Notes: generated by a model from the sequence alone, not told the origin. Positions 1-9,458 are shown, counted from the first letter of the stretch. The stretch is DNA of 64,000 nucleotides from Aerococcus sanguinicola (GCF_008726925.1 NZ_VYWO01000001.1:62001-126000), one strand, 5' to 3'. Numbers and translations are program-made.

Positions 1-716
1 TTATCCCCAATGGCTAAGACATGGTTGAGGTCATAGCCATGTTCTTCACAATAACGCTTGAGAGCTGCCCCTTTGTTAGCATGGGTTTGGCTGATTTCAA
101 TGTTATATTTAAAGGACGAGGTCACATAGATATCGTCAAATTTTTGTGTCAATTCTTTTTTGAGAGGGACCAGGTGCTTGTCAGGATCTTGGTGGGTGAA
201 GGTGATCTTAACGATCTTTTGTCCTTCTTTATTGATGAGGTCTCGGAGGTCATCCCGGTAGTCAATCTTTGTTACTTCGGTTGACTGGGTGGCTCGTTGT
301 TCAGCTTCTTCTTGGTTCATGCCAGGGTTCATCTGTTGGATGAGCCGGGTAATGCCTTGGATGCGCTGGGTCCGAGAGCTCGAGTAGACATTCTTTGAGG
401 TCATTGCTTCCATATAATAACCCAGTTCACGTCCCCGGTCGATGATGGCGATTGCTTCTTGATCTGGCAAAGGAATCTCGTAATCAACCGTTCCTGTCCG
501 ATCAAAGGCAATAGCCCCATTGAGGCCGATAATCGGACAGCGAATGCCCGCTTCATCGAGCACAATTTTAGCTTCTTCGAAGTTCCGTCCGGTACACACA
601 ATGAAGGGGATACCGAGGCTGTAGGTATGCATAATGGCATCGATATTAGCTTGGGGAATCTCCATATTACCGTTTAATAAGGTCCCGTCCATATCTGAAG
701 CAATCAGTTGAATCAT
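1..716 (-). CDS. Cof-type HAD-family phosphatase (C-terminus cut by window edge)
   Basis: Hydrolase of the haloacid dehalogenase superfamily, Cof/IIB subfamily, which dephosphorylates small cytosolic sugar phosphates or nucleotides; the substrate cannot be predicted. The protein opens with MIQLIASDMDGTLL, giving the DxDGT motif I with the nucleophilic Asp at residue 8 and the acid/base Asp at 10. TGR of motif II lies near residue 42. The last visible residues are AIGD, the start of the GDxxND metal-binding motif IV, so only about 30-40 C-terminal residues should be missing. The 238 visible residues contain a cap typical of subfamily IIB. The ATG at 714-716 follows an AGGAGG on the minus strand. 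It is transcribed away from ung. Confidence 0.9.
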   Translation of the reverse strand, partial: MIQLIASDMDGTLLNGNMEIPQANIDAIMHTYSLGIPFIVCTGRNFEEAKIVLDEAGIRCPIIGLNGAIAFDRTGTVDYEIPLPDQEAIAIIDRGRELGYYMEAMTSKNVYSSSRTQRIQGITRLIQQMNPGMNQEEAEQRATQSTEVTKIDYRDDLRDLINKEGQKIVKITFTHQDPDKHLVPLKKELTQKFDDIYVTSSFKYNIEISQTHANKGAALKRYCEEHGYDLNHVLAIGD

Positions 717-823
717 CGCTAATTTCCTCCTATAATAAGTTTATCTTAAGTCTATGTCTATTCTACCATTTTAAGAAGGCCTAGACTAGAAATCTGCTGA
801 GGAAATAAAAGAGGAGGACAGCT

Positions 824-1498
824 ATGCATCAAATTATTGCGAACCAATGGCAAGAGGTCTTGGAGCCGGTCTTTGACGGAGCGACCTACCAAAGATTACG
901 GGAGTTCTTAAAGAAAGAGTACCAAGAACAGGTGGTCTATCCTGATATGTTCCATATCTATGAGGCCTTCAAACGAACGGACTTTAGCCAGGTCAAGGTG
1001 GTTATTTTGGGCCAAGATCCCTACCATGGACCGAACCAAGCCCATGGCCTATCTTTCTCCGTGCAGAAGGGGGTTCCCATCCCCCCGTCCCTGCGCAATA
1101 TTTATAAGGAATTGGCCGATGATGTGGGCTTTCAACCTGTCCAGCATGGCAACCTCACCGAATGGGCTGACCAGGGAGTACTCTTGTTGAACTCCGTTTT
1201 AACTGTCCGCCAGGGCCAGGCAAATTCCCATAAGAACCAGGGTTGGGAAGAGCTGACGGACTATGCAATTGCTCAACTCAACCAGCGCCAGGAAAAGATT
1301 GTCTTTATTCTCTGGGGCAATGCGTCCAAGGCTAAGCGGCCCCTGATTGACGAATCGAAGCATGCCGTCTTAACCTCGGTCCACCCCAGTCCCTTATCTG
1401 CCCACCGTGGTTTCTTTGGTTCCAAGCCCTTCTCCCAATGTAATGACATCCTCACAGCGAGTGGTCAAGCGCCCATTAACTGGCAACTGACCCCCTAG
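824..1498 (+). CDS. ung: Uracil-DNA glycosylase, family 1
   Basis: Removes uracil from DNA by cleaving the N-glycosidic bond, starting base-excision repair. At 224 aa it has the usual length. GQDPYHG lies at residues 63-69 (Asp65 is the water-activating residue). LLLNSVLTV follows, then FILWGNAS, and [11 protein letters not shown] starts at His187, the second catalytic motif and DNA intercalation loop. The ATG follows a strong GAGGAGG. The stop overlaps the stop of the convergent copY gene: the two share the palindrome CTAG at 1495-1498, so the ends are fully compacted with no terminator between them. Confidence 0.97.
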   Translation: MHQIIANQWQEVLEPVFDGATYQRLREFLKKEYQEQVVYPDMFHIYEAFKRTDFSQVKVVILGQDPYHGPNQAHGLSFSVQKGVPIPPSLRNIYKELADDVGFQPVQHGNLTEWADQGVLLLNSVLTVRQGQANSHKNQGWEELTDYAIAQLNQRQEKIVFILWGNASKAKRPLIDESKHAVLTSVHPSPLSAHRGFFGSKPFSQCNDILTASGQAPINWQLTP

Positions 1499-1929
1499 TG
1501 TTTAACTTGGCACCGGCATTGTCCGGGGAGGCAGGAGCAGGTCACAGCTTGGGGCTCTTTCTTAGCGAGGGCGGATTGGATATTCCGAATCATATCCTGG
1601 GACAGGGCATTGTCCTCGATGCATTGGATAATAAGATCTCCTGCCTGGCACTGGCAGAGGTTGTCGAAGATGGTTTTGAGTTCTAAACGGCTGGCTTCTT
1701 CTTGGCTAACCTGGGCTTGGTAGACATAGGCCCGGCCACGCTTCTCCTTAGCGAGCCAGCCCTTGTCTACTAGGCGCCGGATCAGGGTCTTAATGGTGGA
1801 GTCCTTCCAAGCCATGGCTTCAGCTAGGCAATCGATAATATAGCGGCTGCTGGCTTCTTTTTGAGCCCAGATGACCCGCATGATTTGCCATTCGGCTGGG
1901 CTGATTGATTTGTCTTGTCCTGTCAGCAT
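1495..1929 (-). CDS. copY: CopY-type copper-responsive repressor (BlaI/MecI/CopY family)
   Basis: Winged-helix repressor of copper homeostasis. The N-terminal part (about residues 10-80) is the BlaI/MecI/CopY DNA-binding domain: an [10 protein letters not shown] helix, then [17 protein letters not shown] as recognition helix and wing. The C-terminal end carries [10 protein letters not shown], the CxCx4CxC signature that in CopY binds Zn2+ when repressing and Cu+ when released; BlaI and MecI lack it. The promoter region carries a cop box matching TACAnnTGTA, so the gene is probably autoregulated. In known systems copY sits with copA, copB or copZ. Here both neighbours are unrelated, so its targets must be elsewhere or only copY itself. 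Confidence 0.9.
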   Translation of the reverse strand: MLTGQDKSISPAEWQIMRVIWAQKEASSRYIIDCLAEAMAWKDSTIKTLIRRLVDKGWLAKEKRGRAYVYQAQVSQEEASRLELKTIFDNLCQCQAGDLIIQCIEDNALSQDMIRNIQSALAKKEPQAVTCSCLPGQCRCQVKH

Positions 1930-1950
1930 TTAATCATCTCCATTTCAGGT

Positions 1951-1960
1951 TACATTTGTA
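1951..1960. promoter_or_regulatory. cop box operator for CopY
   Basis: TACATTTGTA matches the established CopY operator consensus TACAnnTGTA exactly. It lies 22 bp upstream of the copY start, where a repressor would block its own promoter. Only one box is visible, whereas many cop operons have two. Confidence 0.75.
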
Positions 1961-1975
1961 AACATTATAACTCTT

Positions 1976-2003
1976 AAAAAGGACTGCTTGTGCAGTCCTT
2001 TTT
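1976..2003. terminator. Bidirectional intrinsic terminator
   Basis: Perfect 12-bp stem AAAAAGGACTGC / GCAGTCCTTTTT with a TTGT loop. It lies downstream of the minus-strand hydrolase gene (ends 2111) and terminates it before the copY promoter. Confidence 0.9.
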
Positions 2004-2110
2004 GGTTCTACCGAACATTCCTTAACTTAGTTGGGAGAGGAAGTAAGGAATTTCTCTTATCAACATCTTTTGCTAGTACACCTATAGTATAAGGGCTAAA
2101 TGTGAATATT

Positions 2111-3031
2111 TTATGAATTCGGCAGAATTTCTTTCTCCAACCAGTCCTCAATGAAGCGAAAGACCTCCTCTTCATGGTTATAAAAGTACAGTTCATGGCC
2201 GTGGCCGGGAAAACGCTGGCAGGTCACCCGCTTGATCCCTTGCTTGCTTAGCTCTGCTTTGAGTCTCTCCTGTTCGTTTCGTCTAAAGTGGAGGGGATCC
2301 GAACCGCCGTTAATAATAAGGAAGGGGAGGTCCGGTCGGATGCCCTGAGCCCAATTTTTTCGGGTCGCCTGCTGGGCTAAGTCGAGTACAGCTTGGAAGC
2401 CTGCATTGGTGAAGACAAAGCCTGTTAGGGGCTCTTCTTTAAGGGTTTGGCCAGCTCGCCAGGTCGCCTTATAGGCGGGCGAGTCTTTGGCCTTGACAGG
2501 CTCCTGGCCGAAGATAAGACGGTGGAGCTTGAGATTGGTCTGGCGCTGATTTCGGAAGCTGAGGGCTTGGAGGGCACGTCGGACGCCTCCGATGAAGGGC
2601 ACATGGGCATGGCTAGCCGATAGGATGCAGGCGTCAATTTCCTGGCTGTATGTCTTGAGAAAGAGCCGGGTCACATAGGCTCCCATGCTATTACCTAGGA
2701 GGATGTAGGGGATTTGCTCTTGCTTAAAGCTTCTGACGACAGCCAGGACATCGCGGACGAGGAGGTCCTTGGCTTGCTTGGGGGCTCCCAGATAGCCCAA
2801 ACTATGGTGGTCACGTGCGAGGGCGCCATGCCCTAATTGATCATGAGCAATGACAGTAAGGCCTGCTTGGTTAAAGTAGTGGGCAAGCTTTTCATAGCGC
2901 CCACCGTGTTCGGACATGCCGTGGACCACGTGGAGGATAGCCCGGGGCTGGGAGACCTCCCAGGCATGGACAGGGGTATAGGGGCGGTCTTTTGAAGCTG
3001 AGGGAATATGGGTATAGACTTGGTAGGTCAC
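2111..3031 (-). CDS. Alpha/beta hydrolase, monoacylglycerol lipase/lysophospholipase type
   Basis: Cytosolic serine hydrolase of the Hydrolase_4 (lysophospholipase) type, 306 aa, with no signal peptide. The oxyanion region is VVHGMSEHGGRY (residues 35-46), followed by HDQLGHG (63-69). The nucleophile elbow is GNSMG with Ser115. The catalytic Asp is in NGGSDPLH and the His in FPGHGHELY. Substrates are probably monoacylglycerols or lysophospholipids, but specificity cannot be read from sequence. The start is GTG (3029-3031), chosen because AAGGAG lies at proper spacing and no better start exists. It is monocistronic: a terminator follows and DUF1846 is divergent. Confidence 0.85.
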   Translation of the reverse strand: MTYQVYTHIPSASKDRPYTPVHAWEVSQPRAILHVVHGMSEHGGRYEKLAHYFNQAGLTVIAHDQLGHGALARDHHSLGYLGAPKQAKDLLVRDVLAVVRSFKQEQIPYILLGNSMGAYVTRLFLKTYSQEIDACILSASHAHVPFIGGVRRALQALSFRNQRQTNLKLHRLIFGQEPVKAKDSPAYKATWRAGQTLKEEPLTGFVFTNAGFQAVLDLAQQATRKNWAQGIRPDLPFLIINGGSDPLHFRRNEQERLKAELSKQGIKRVTCQRFPGHGHELYFYNHEEEVFRFIEDWLEKEILPNS

Positions 3032-3166
3032 GCTGAGGCTCCTTTACAATAATACTTTAAGGTCACTTGCATGATAACTTAAGCTGCCTCTCATTTCCAG
3101 AGATTTTGATTAAAGTTCTATGATTTAATTTACAAGTCTTCCTCAGGGTGCTAAAGTAGTATGAAG

Positions 3167-3179
3167 GAGATCTGATCTC
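3167..3179. promoter_or_regulatory. 13-bp inverted repeat upstream of the DUF1846 gene
   Basis: GAGATC-T-GATCTC, a perfect inverted repeat around one base, ends 40 bp before the DUF1846 start. It has no T-run, so it is more like a protein-binding site than a terminator. The cognate regulator is unknown. Confidence 0.35.
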
Positions 3180-3219
3180 AGATGATGACGTTAAATTAAA
3201 GAGATAAAGAGGGTTGCAA

Positions 3220-4728
3220 ATGAATAAAATTGGTTTTGATACAGAAAAATACCTAGCCCAACAATCCAAACACATCCTGGACTGTGTGGCCGGCAAGGAT
3301 AAACTTTATATTGAATTTGGCGGCAAGTTAATCGGTGACAAGCATGCCAAACGCGTTCTTCCTGGTTTCGATGAAGATGCCAAGATGAAGCTCCTGGCAA
3401 CGCTCAAGGACCAGGCCGAAATCATTATTTGTATCTATGCGGGTGACATTGAAAATAACAAAATCCGTGGCGACTACGGCATTCCATATAATGAAGATGT
3501 TTTACGTCTGATTGCAGAATACCAACGCTACGGGATTCCGGTTAACAGTGTCTTGCTCACCCGTTACAATGGTCAGCCCAATGCCAAGGCCTTCATGACC
3601 AATCTTGAAAATCGGGGCATCAAGGTCTATGCCCATGAAGCCATCAAAGGCTATCCTACAGACATTGAAGCGATCTTTGGGGACCAAGGTTTTGCTAAGA
3701 ATGCTTATATTGAAACCAGTAAACCCGTTGTTGTGGTTACTGCCCCAGGTGCAGGTAGCGGCAAGCTGGCGACTTGCTTGAACCAACTTTATCATGAGCA
3801 TACCCGGGGAGTGAATGCGTCTTATGCTAAGTTTGAGACCTTCCCGGTTTGGAACCTGCCCTTAAAGCACCCAGTTAATATCGCCTATGAAGCGGCCACA
3901 GTGGACCTTAAAGATGTGAATATGATTGATAACTACCACTACGAAGCTTATGGTGAAGTGGCGGTCAATTACAACCGAGACATTAACATGTTCCCTGTCA
4001 TCCGTCGTATCATCGAAAATATTACGGAAGCCCCATCAGTCTATAAGTCACCCACGGACATGGGCGTCAACTGTATTGCAGATGGGATTATCGATGATGA
4101 GGTCTGCAGGCAAGCGGCTAAGCAGGAAATTATCCGCCGTTACTTTGCGATTGAGAATGATTTTGTCAAGGGGACCTTGGATGAGGACTGTCGACGCCGG
4201 ATGCAGATCATTATGGAAGAGAGCGACCTCCACGGCACCGACCGAGCAGTTGTCCAACCGGCCCGTGATTATGAAGCTGAGGTTCAGGAACGCTTAGGCA
4301 AGAATGAAATCCAAGGGGTAGTTGCATTGGCCCTAGAGGATGGACGGATTGTTACCGGTCGGACCAGCGAGATTATGGATGCTTCTGCTGCTGTGATCGT
4401 CAATAGTCTCAAAGCCTTGGCTGGCATCAACGATGAAATTGACTTGATTGCTCCGATGATCCTCAATACTATCCAAGACCTCAAGCGGGATGCCCTCCAC
4501 AGCCGGGTGCCTGTCCTGACGACCAATGAGCTCTTAATCGCCTTATCTATGAGCGCGGTTACCAATCCAACGGCTAAGGCAGCCTATGACCAATTGGAAG
4601 CCTTAGAGAACTGCCAGGCCCATGCGACCTTCATTCTCAGCCGGGAGAATGAAAAGACCATCAAGCGTCTGGGAATCGATATTACCAATGATCCGGTGTA
4701 TTCGGCGAATAATTTATTGGCGAATTAA
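3220..4728 (+). CDS. DUF1846 domain-containing protein
   Basis: Conserved Bacillota protein of 502 aa with no established biochemical role; members run to about 500 aa, so this copy is full length. It starts MNKIGFDTEKYLAQQS. An early glycine-rich segment (FGGKLIGDKHAKRVLPGF) is followed by VVVVTAPGAGSGKLATC near residue 175, whose GAGSGK resembles a P-loop and suggests nucleotide or phosphate binding; this is inference. The ATG at 3220 is preferred to an in-frame TTG at 3214 because GAGG lies about 7 bases before the ATG and too close to the TTG. It is a single-gene unit with a 13-bp inverted repeat upstream and a shared terminator downstream. Confidence 0.9.
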   Translation: MNKIGFDTEKYLAQQSKHILDCVAGKDKLYIEFGGKLIGDKHAKRVLPGFDEDAKMKLLATLKDQAEIIICIYAGDIENNKIRGDYGIPYNEDVLRLIAEYQRYGIPVNSVLLTRYNGQPNAKAFMTNLENRGIKVYAHEAIKGYPTDIEAIFGDQGFAKNAYIETSKPVVVVTAPGAGSGKLATCLNQLYHEHTRGVNASYAKFETFPVWNLPLKHPVNIAYEAATVDLKDVNMIDNYHYEAYGEVAVNYNRDINMFPVIRRIIENITEAPSVYKSPTDMGVNCIADGIIDDEVCRQAAKQEIIRRYFAIENDFVKGTLDEDCRRRMQIIMEESDLHGTDRAVVQPARDYEAEVQERLGKNEIQGVVALALEDGRIVTGRTSEIMDASAAVIVNSLKALAGINDEIDLIAPMILNTIQDLKRDALHSRVPVLTTNELLIALSMSAVTNPTAKAAYDQLEALENCQAHATFILSRENEKTIKRLGIDITNDPVYSANNLLAN

Positions 4729-4740
4729 AAGTTTAAAATA

Positions 4741-4785
4741 AAAAATCTCGCTTCACCTCCAAGCAAGGAGGGAAGCGAGATTTTT
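4741..4785. terminator. Bidirectional intrinsic terminator
   Basis: AAAATCTCGCTTC pairs with GAAGCGAGATTTT, with an inner CCTCC/GGAGG helix, and is flanked by A- and T-runs. It sits between the convergent DUF1846 and PBP1A genes and can serve both. Confidence 0.92.
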
Positions 4786-4786
4786 G

Positions 4787-7210
4787 TTATTGATAAGCAG
4801 GGGCTGAAGTGGAAGGAGAAGCATTTCCCCTAGGATTTCCATCAGTTCCAGTTTGTGGATTTACTTGTGAAGTAGGTCCCTGGTATTGACTGGACGATCC
4901 GGGCACTATGGATGTTTGACCGCCACCTGTTGACTGGCCTTGCTCATAGTCTCCCTGTTCTTCAACTTGACTATCCGAGACAGACCGGCTGGAACGCCCG
5001 CTGGTTTCTTCGTAGTCTTCTTCACCGTAGCCTGACTGGTAGCTGGATTCATAGCTAGGTACCCGGTTATAGCGACGGGTGGAGTGGCTGTAATAGCTGC
5101 CATTAGGGTCTAGGTTGCCCTGGCTAGCAGCCGAATTCTTGAATTCCTCATAAAGGTTTTCATTGATCAAGTCGCGGGTGGTTTGGCTGTAAGGAGTGGA
5201 AGCGGTGGCCAAACGCACAGGGTTGGATAGGGCTACCAGGTTGGCTTCGTGGACGGTATCTGGTTTCTCCCAGTCCTCATTGTGGGCCCCATTGGACACA
5301 TAGTCCATCATCCGCCGGTAGAGATAGTCGACGGCATGGCCGGCGCTTTCCGTGATATAGCCATTAGGGGAGTTCGGGTTATCGTAGCCCATCCAAACCG
5401 AGATGGAATAATCGGTGGTAAAGCCAGACATCCAACGGTCAGGGGCAGCCCCTGATGGAATATTGAAGCGGGCAATCTGGTCGTCGGTATAGTTGGTTGT
5501 CCCCGACTTCCCTGCTTCGATGATGGCGCCATTGTGGTAAGGCGCAGAGAGCCCTTCGGTAAAGACAGATTTCATCATGTCGGTCAGGATATAGGCGGTA
5601 GACTCTCGCATAGCTTGTCGGCTTTCACCGGAGACTTCAACCTTCTCATTGTTGAGGGTGAGGAAGTAGTCTACGGCTTTAGGTTCGTTATACTCCCCGT
5701 AATTGCCCACTGCTGCAAAGGCGGCCGATAATTTCAGTGGCGAGATTTCCCCACCAATGGAATTGGATTCATAGACGCCTTGTCCCTTATTGAGGGAGAT
5801 GTCTAAATTATTGAGGAAGTCGTTAACCTTCTCTGCCCCTACAGCTTGGAAGACCTTGAGTGCGGGGATATTCCGCGATTCAGCTAGGGCTTGACGCATG
5901 GTAATCAGGCCTTGGTGTTGGCGGTCCCAGTTATTAATCGGATCGCCACTGCTGTAGCGGTAGGGTTCATCCTTAACCCCAGTTGCGGGGCTGATATTTA
6001 AGTGCTCGATAGCAGGGCCGTAGTCACTCAGAGGTTTGATTGAAGAGCCTACGCTCCGGTTCAATTGGGTGGCCCGGTTCAAGCTCAGAGCTTCTGTCTG
6101 GTTGCGGCCGCCGAAGAGGGCAACAATATGGCCTGTCTTCGTATCGACAATTGATGCCGCAGCTTGGACTTCGGAATCTTGGAAGTAGGCCCCATTGGGA
6201 TCGTTGAGAAGCTCGGTGATATAGTTTTGGGTATCCATGTCAAGATGGGTATAGATCTTAAGGCCGTCTGACCACATATCGTAGCCAGCTGCCTTGACGT
6301 CCTCTGCAACTTGCTGGATATAAGAATCCACAACTTGGTTGACCGTATTTTCTTTCTCTCGATTCTCTTCAAGGGGTTGGAGGCCAGCATCGATAGGGGT
6401 GTTAACCGCTGCTTCGTAGTCGGCTTGGCTAATCTTGCCATTCTCTAGCATTTCGGAGAGGACCAAGTCCCGCCGTTCTTTAGCATTCTCGGGATTCGTA
6501 TAAGGGTTGTAATTGTTAGGCGCTTGAACCATGCCTGCGAGGAGGGCGGTCTGAGGGAGGCCGAGATTATTTAAGCTCGTCCCATAGTAGACTTCCGCTG
6601 CGGTCCCCATCCCATAGACGCCGTTAGCCATATAGACCTTATTAATATAGAATTCAAAAATTTCTTTCTTGGTATAATTTCTTTCTAGCTGGAGAGCTAG
6701 GATCATTTCTTGGACCTTGCGTTTGTAGGTTTGGTCTTCCGACTTGGTTGAAAAAGCGGAGAGTTTGACCAGCTGCTGGGTCAGGGTAGACCCGCCTTGG
6801 GAGATGCCCCCAGCTTTGATATTAGCAATCAGAGAGCCAATAATCCGTCGAGGGTCGATCCCATTGTGCTGCATGAAACGTTGGTCCTCAACTGAAGTGA
6901 CCGCATCGAAAGTGAGTTGGGAAATTTCATCTTCTTTCACAATTCGTCGTTCATTTTGGCTGGTTTCATAGATTTCCTGGCCCTGGTTGTCATAGACAAT
7001 GGAAGCCATTGACCCCCGTAATTCGTCCTCAGTCAGTTCAGGGGCGGTGAAGGCCCAGTAGGCGAAGACTGAGCCTACAAGGAGGGCGATGACGGCAAAG
7101 AAACCGACAATGGCTAGGATGATTTTTTTCCAAAGTGACTGATTTGATAAGGCCTGGCGCGGTTTTCGCTTCTTGTTGTAGCGTTGGTGGCGGCGGTCTT
7201 TTTCAGACAT
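4787..7210 (-). CDS. pbp1A: Class A penicillin-binding protein PBP1A
   Basis: Bifunctional peptidoglycan synthase, 807 aa. A basic cytoplasmic tail precedes one membrane anchor at about residues 29-52. The GT51 glycosyltransferase domain has VEDQRF with catalytic Glu108 and GGSTLTQQ at 139-146. The transpeptidase has SSIK at 389-392 (acylated Ser389), SRN at 445-447 and KSGTT at 568-572. The last 120 residues or so are a disordered tail rich in Ser, Gly, Gln, Tyr and Glu, common in PBP1A of lactic bacteria. It follows recU by 35 bp, the standard recU-ponA arrangement linking cell-wall growth and chromosome segregation genes. Confidence 0.96.
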   Translation of the reverse strand: MSEKDRRHQRYNKKRKPRQALSNQSLWKKIILAIVGFFAVIALLVGSVFAYWAFTAPELTEDELRGSMASIVYDNQGQEIYETSQNERRIVKEDEISQLTFDAVTSVEDQRFMQHNGIDPRRIIGSLIANIKAGGISQGGSTLTQQLVKLSAFSTKSEDQTYKRKVQEMILALQLERNYTKKEIFEFYINKVYMANGVYGMGTAAEVYYGTSLNNLGLPQTALLAGMVQAPNNYNPYTNPENAKERRDLVLSEMLENGKISQADYEAAVNTPIDAGLQPLEENREKENTVNQVVDSYIQQVAEDVKAAGYDMWSDGLKIYTHLDMDTQNYITELLNDPNGAYFQDSEVQAAASIVDTKTGHIVALFGGRNQTEALSLNRATQLNRSVGSSIKPLSDYGPAIEHLNISPATGVKDEPYRYSSGDPINNWDRQHQGLITMRQALAESRNIPALKVFQAVGAEKVNDFLNNLDISLNKGQGVYESNSIGGEISPLKLSAAFAAVGNYGEYNEPKAVDYFLTLNNEKVEVSGESRQAMRESTAYILTDMMKSVFTEGLSAPYHNGAIIEAGKSGTTNYTDDQIARFNIPSGAAPDRWMSGFTTDYSISVWMGYDNPNSPNGYITESAGHAVDYLYRRMMDYVSNGAHNEDWEKPDTVHEANLVALSNPVRLATASTPYSQTTRDLINENLYEEFKNSAASQGNLDPNGSYYSHSTRRYNRVPSYESSYQSGYGEEDYEETSGRSSRSVSDSQVEEQGDYEQGQSTGGGQTSIVPGSSSQYQGPTSQVNPQTGTDGNPRGNASPSTSAPAYQ

Positions 7211-7245
7211 ATTAAAACCTTCTTCCTATAAGTATGTAGCTGTGA

Positions 7246-7863
7246 CTAGTGGCACTTGCCATAGTCTGTAATATATTGGTCAAGCAAGGGGAGATAATCT
7301 AAGTAAGGTTGGTATTTTAGGGCGATAGGGTAGGCGTAGTCTTCGATTCGCTGGAAGGGGATCGAGGACCGTTCCTTAGCCTGATAGGCCTGCCAGTCTT
7401 CCTGGAGGGCCTCAATAGGATATAGATAGGCTTCCTGCCGCTTGGAAAACCAAAAAATAACAAAACTCAAGCCTCCTGCTTGGCTGCAGGCAGTCATGTG
7501 CTTGACTTGGTGGGCCTTGATATTATTGAGTGGGAAGCTCTTCATGCGGTTGGATTGCTTGGCTTCAAAGTCCACATACCAGCCCTTGTAGATTCCATTA
7601 TAGTCCGTCGTGGACGCTTGCCGGTAATAGGCTTCCGTAATCTTAGCCCGGGCCCGGTTGGGATAGTCCACTTTGACCACCTGGATGGGAGTGGGCTTCT
7701 TATGGATGACTGCCAGTCCACGGTTGAGATACCATTGGTTGGATTGGTTGAGCATATTCTCAAGCCGCATCCCCCGATGGCCAAATTGAATTTTTTGACG
7801 GTTGGACTTGGCCTTGTCTTGGTCCAAACTCCCTTCAAATTTTTTACCGTTTGGATAACGCAT
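7246..7863 (-). CDS. recU: Holliday junction resolvase RecU
   Basis: Gram-positive resolvase that cuts four-way junctions during recombination and chromosome segregation; 205 aa, the usual length. Seen are the N-terminal MRYPNGKKFEG, the NRGLAVIHKKPTP segment, and the nuclease core YVDFEAKQ, whose Asp, Glu and Lys form the metal-dependent active site. NIKAHQVKHM follows, then FVIFWF. The start ATG has GGAGGAG about ten bases upstream. Co-transcribed with pbp1A as in Bacillus and Enterococcus. Confidence 0.95.
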   Translation of the reverse strand: MRYPNGKKFEGSLDQDKAKSNRQKIQFGHRGMRLENMLNQSNQWYLNRGLAVIHKKPTPIQVVKVDYPNRARAKITEAYYRQASTTDYNGIYKGWYVDFEAKQSNRMKSFPLNNIKAHQVKHMTACSQAGGLSFVIFWFSKRQEAYLYPIEALQEDWQAYQAKERSSIPFQRIEDYAYPIALKYQPYLDYLPLLDQYITDYGKCH

Positions 7864-8177
7864 CTGATCGTCTACTCCTCCAATCTATCCCTATAAGTAT
7901 AGCAATTTTACCCGATAAAAGGAATAAATTGCACAAAAATTAACACAATTATAACACGCCTGCAAGCTTCTTAATAGTCTAGCGCTCTAGTGCCGGCTGC
8001 TTGGCTAGACAAGGAGACTTCATAACTTTATTGGGTTTAAACTAGACATTTTAAGCTTTTTAGTGTAATATGTCAAAATGTGAACGATGATATGCCTGTT
8101 AGGGCAATTTGCTTACTTTGAAGCTATCTATCGATTAATCAAAAAATGAAATTTTGAAGAGTTAGGGGAATTAATAC
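7864..8177. other. Intergenic region between divergent recU and tig
   Basis: 314 bp without a gene. It holds the recU leader on the minus strand, an inverted repeat GTCTAGC (7977-7983) / GCTAGAC (8004-8010) of unknown use, and the tig promoter. No open frame with a ribosome-binding site was seen. Confidence 0.6.
8043..8071 (+). promoter_or_regulatory. Sigma-A promoter of tig
   Basis: TAGACA, 17-bp spacer, TAATAT. The predicted transcript has a leader of about 100 nt before the tig start. Confidence 0.7.
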
Positions 8178-9458
8178 ATGACAGTAAATTTTGAACAGAC
8201 AAGTACTAATGAAGGCGTTCTACACTTTACCGTAGCCCAAGAAGATGCCCAAAAGGCAATGAAGCAAGCTTACAAACGTGTGAAGAAAGATGTGAGCGTA
8301 CCTGGCTTCCGTAAAGGGAAAGTAAACTACCAAGTCTTTGTTAAGATGTTTGGGGAAGCTGCTTTGTACGAAGATGCCATTAACTTGGTTCTCCCTCAAG
8401 CCTATGCCCAAGCCGTTGAAGAATCAGGTTTGGACATTGTTGGCCAACCTAAATTCGACATTGAAAAAATTGAAAAAGGCCAAGACTGGGAATTGAAAGC
8501 TGAAGTAGCTACGAAACCAGCTGTTAAATTAGGGGACTACAAAGGCCTTAAAGTCGCTAAGCAAGACCGTGAAGTTAGCGAAGAGGAAGTCAATCAACGC
8601 CTAGAAGCTGCTCAAAACAACTTGGCTGAATTAACCCTTAAGGAAGGTCCTGCTGAAGAAGGCGATACCGTTGTTATCGACTTTGAAGGTTTCAAAGATG
8701 GGGAAGCCTTTGAGGGTGGTAAGGATGAAAACTACTCCTTAGAACTCGGTTCAAATAGCTTCATCCCAGGCTTCGAAGACCAATTAGTAGGGGCTAAAGA
8801 AGGCGACGAGAAAGAAGTTAAAGTTACCTTCCCTGAAGAATATCATGCAGAAGACTTAGCTGGTCAAGAAGCGACCTTCCAAGTTAAAGTTCATGAAGTG
8901 AAGACTAAAGAAGTTCCTGAACTTGATGATGAATTCGCTAAGGACGTTAACGAAGAAGTTGACAGCTTAGATGAATTGAAGGAAGTCTACAAGAAAGAAA
9001 TTGAAGAAGCTAAAGTTCGCCAAGCAGACGATGCGCGTGATGAAGAAGCTATCCGTCAAGCCGTTGACAATGCAGAAATCGAAGACCTACCACAAGCTAT
9101 GGTTGACGAAGAAGTGAACCACCAATTAGAACACTACTTAAATGAAATGCAACGCCAAGGCATCAGCCCTGACTTGTATTATCAATTAACTGGCACTTCA
9201 GAAGAAGACCTCCGTCAACAATTCGCTGAAGATGCTGAACTACGTGTGAAAACAAACTTGATTCTTGAACAAATCGTTGCAGATGAAAATATCGAAGCAA
9301 GCGACGAAGACGTTGAAGAAGAAATCAAGTCCTTAGCAGAAACATATAACATGCCTGAAGAACAAGTACGTCAAGTTGTGACTTCAGATATGCTGAAACG
9401 TGATATTGCCCTTAAGAAAGCTATGAGCTTGATTACGGATTCTGCAGTTGAAGAATAA
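8178..9458 (+). CDS. tig: Trigger factor, ribosome-associated chaperone and prolyl isomerase
   Basis: Binds near the exit tunnel and shields nascent chains; 426 aa, the normal length. The N-terminal ribosome-binding domain has VPGFRKGKVNYQVF near residue 40, matching the GFRxGKxP signature except that Asn-Tyr replaces the usual Val-Pro. The FKBP-type PPIase domain (about 150-245) has GDTVVIDFEGFKDGEAFEGG and FIPGFEDQLVGAKEGDEKEV. A long helical C-terminal substrate-binding domain follows and is very acidic. RBS is AGGGGAA. It has its own promoter and terminator, followed by clpX as in many Bacillota. Confidence 0.97.
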   Translation: MTVNFEQTSTNEGVLHFTVAQEDAQKAMKQAYKRVKKDVSVPGFRKGKVNYQVFVKMFGEAALYEDAINLVLPQAYAQAVEESGLDIVGQPKFDIEKIEKGQDWELKAEVATKPAVKLGDYKGLKVAKQDREVSEEEVNQRLEAAQNNLAELTLKEGPAEEGDTVVIDFEGFKDGEAFEGGKDENYSLELGSNSFIPGFEDQLVGAKEGDEKEVKVTFPEEYHAEDLAGQEATFQVKVHEVKTKEVPELDDEFAKDVNEEVDSLDELKEVYKKEIEEAKVRQADDARDEEAIRQAVDNAEIEDLPQAMVDEEVNHQLEHYLNEMQRQGISPDLYYQLTGTSEEDLRQQFAEDAELRVKTNLILEQIVADENIEASDEDVEEEIKSLAETYNMPEEQVRQVVTSDMLKRDIALKKAMSLITDSAVEE

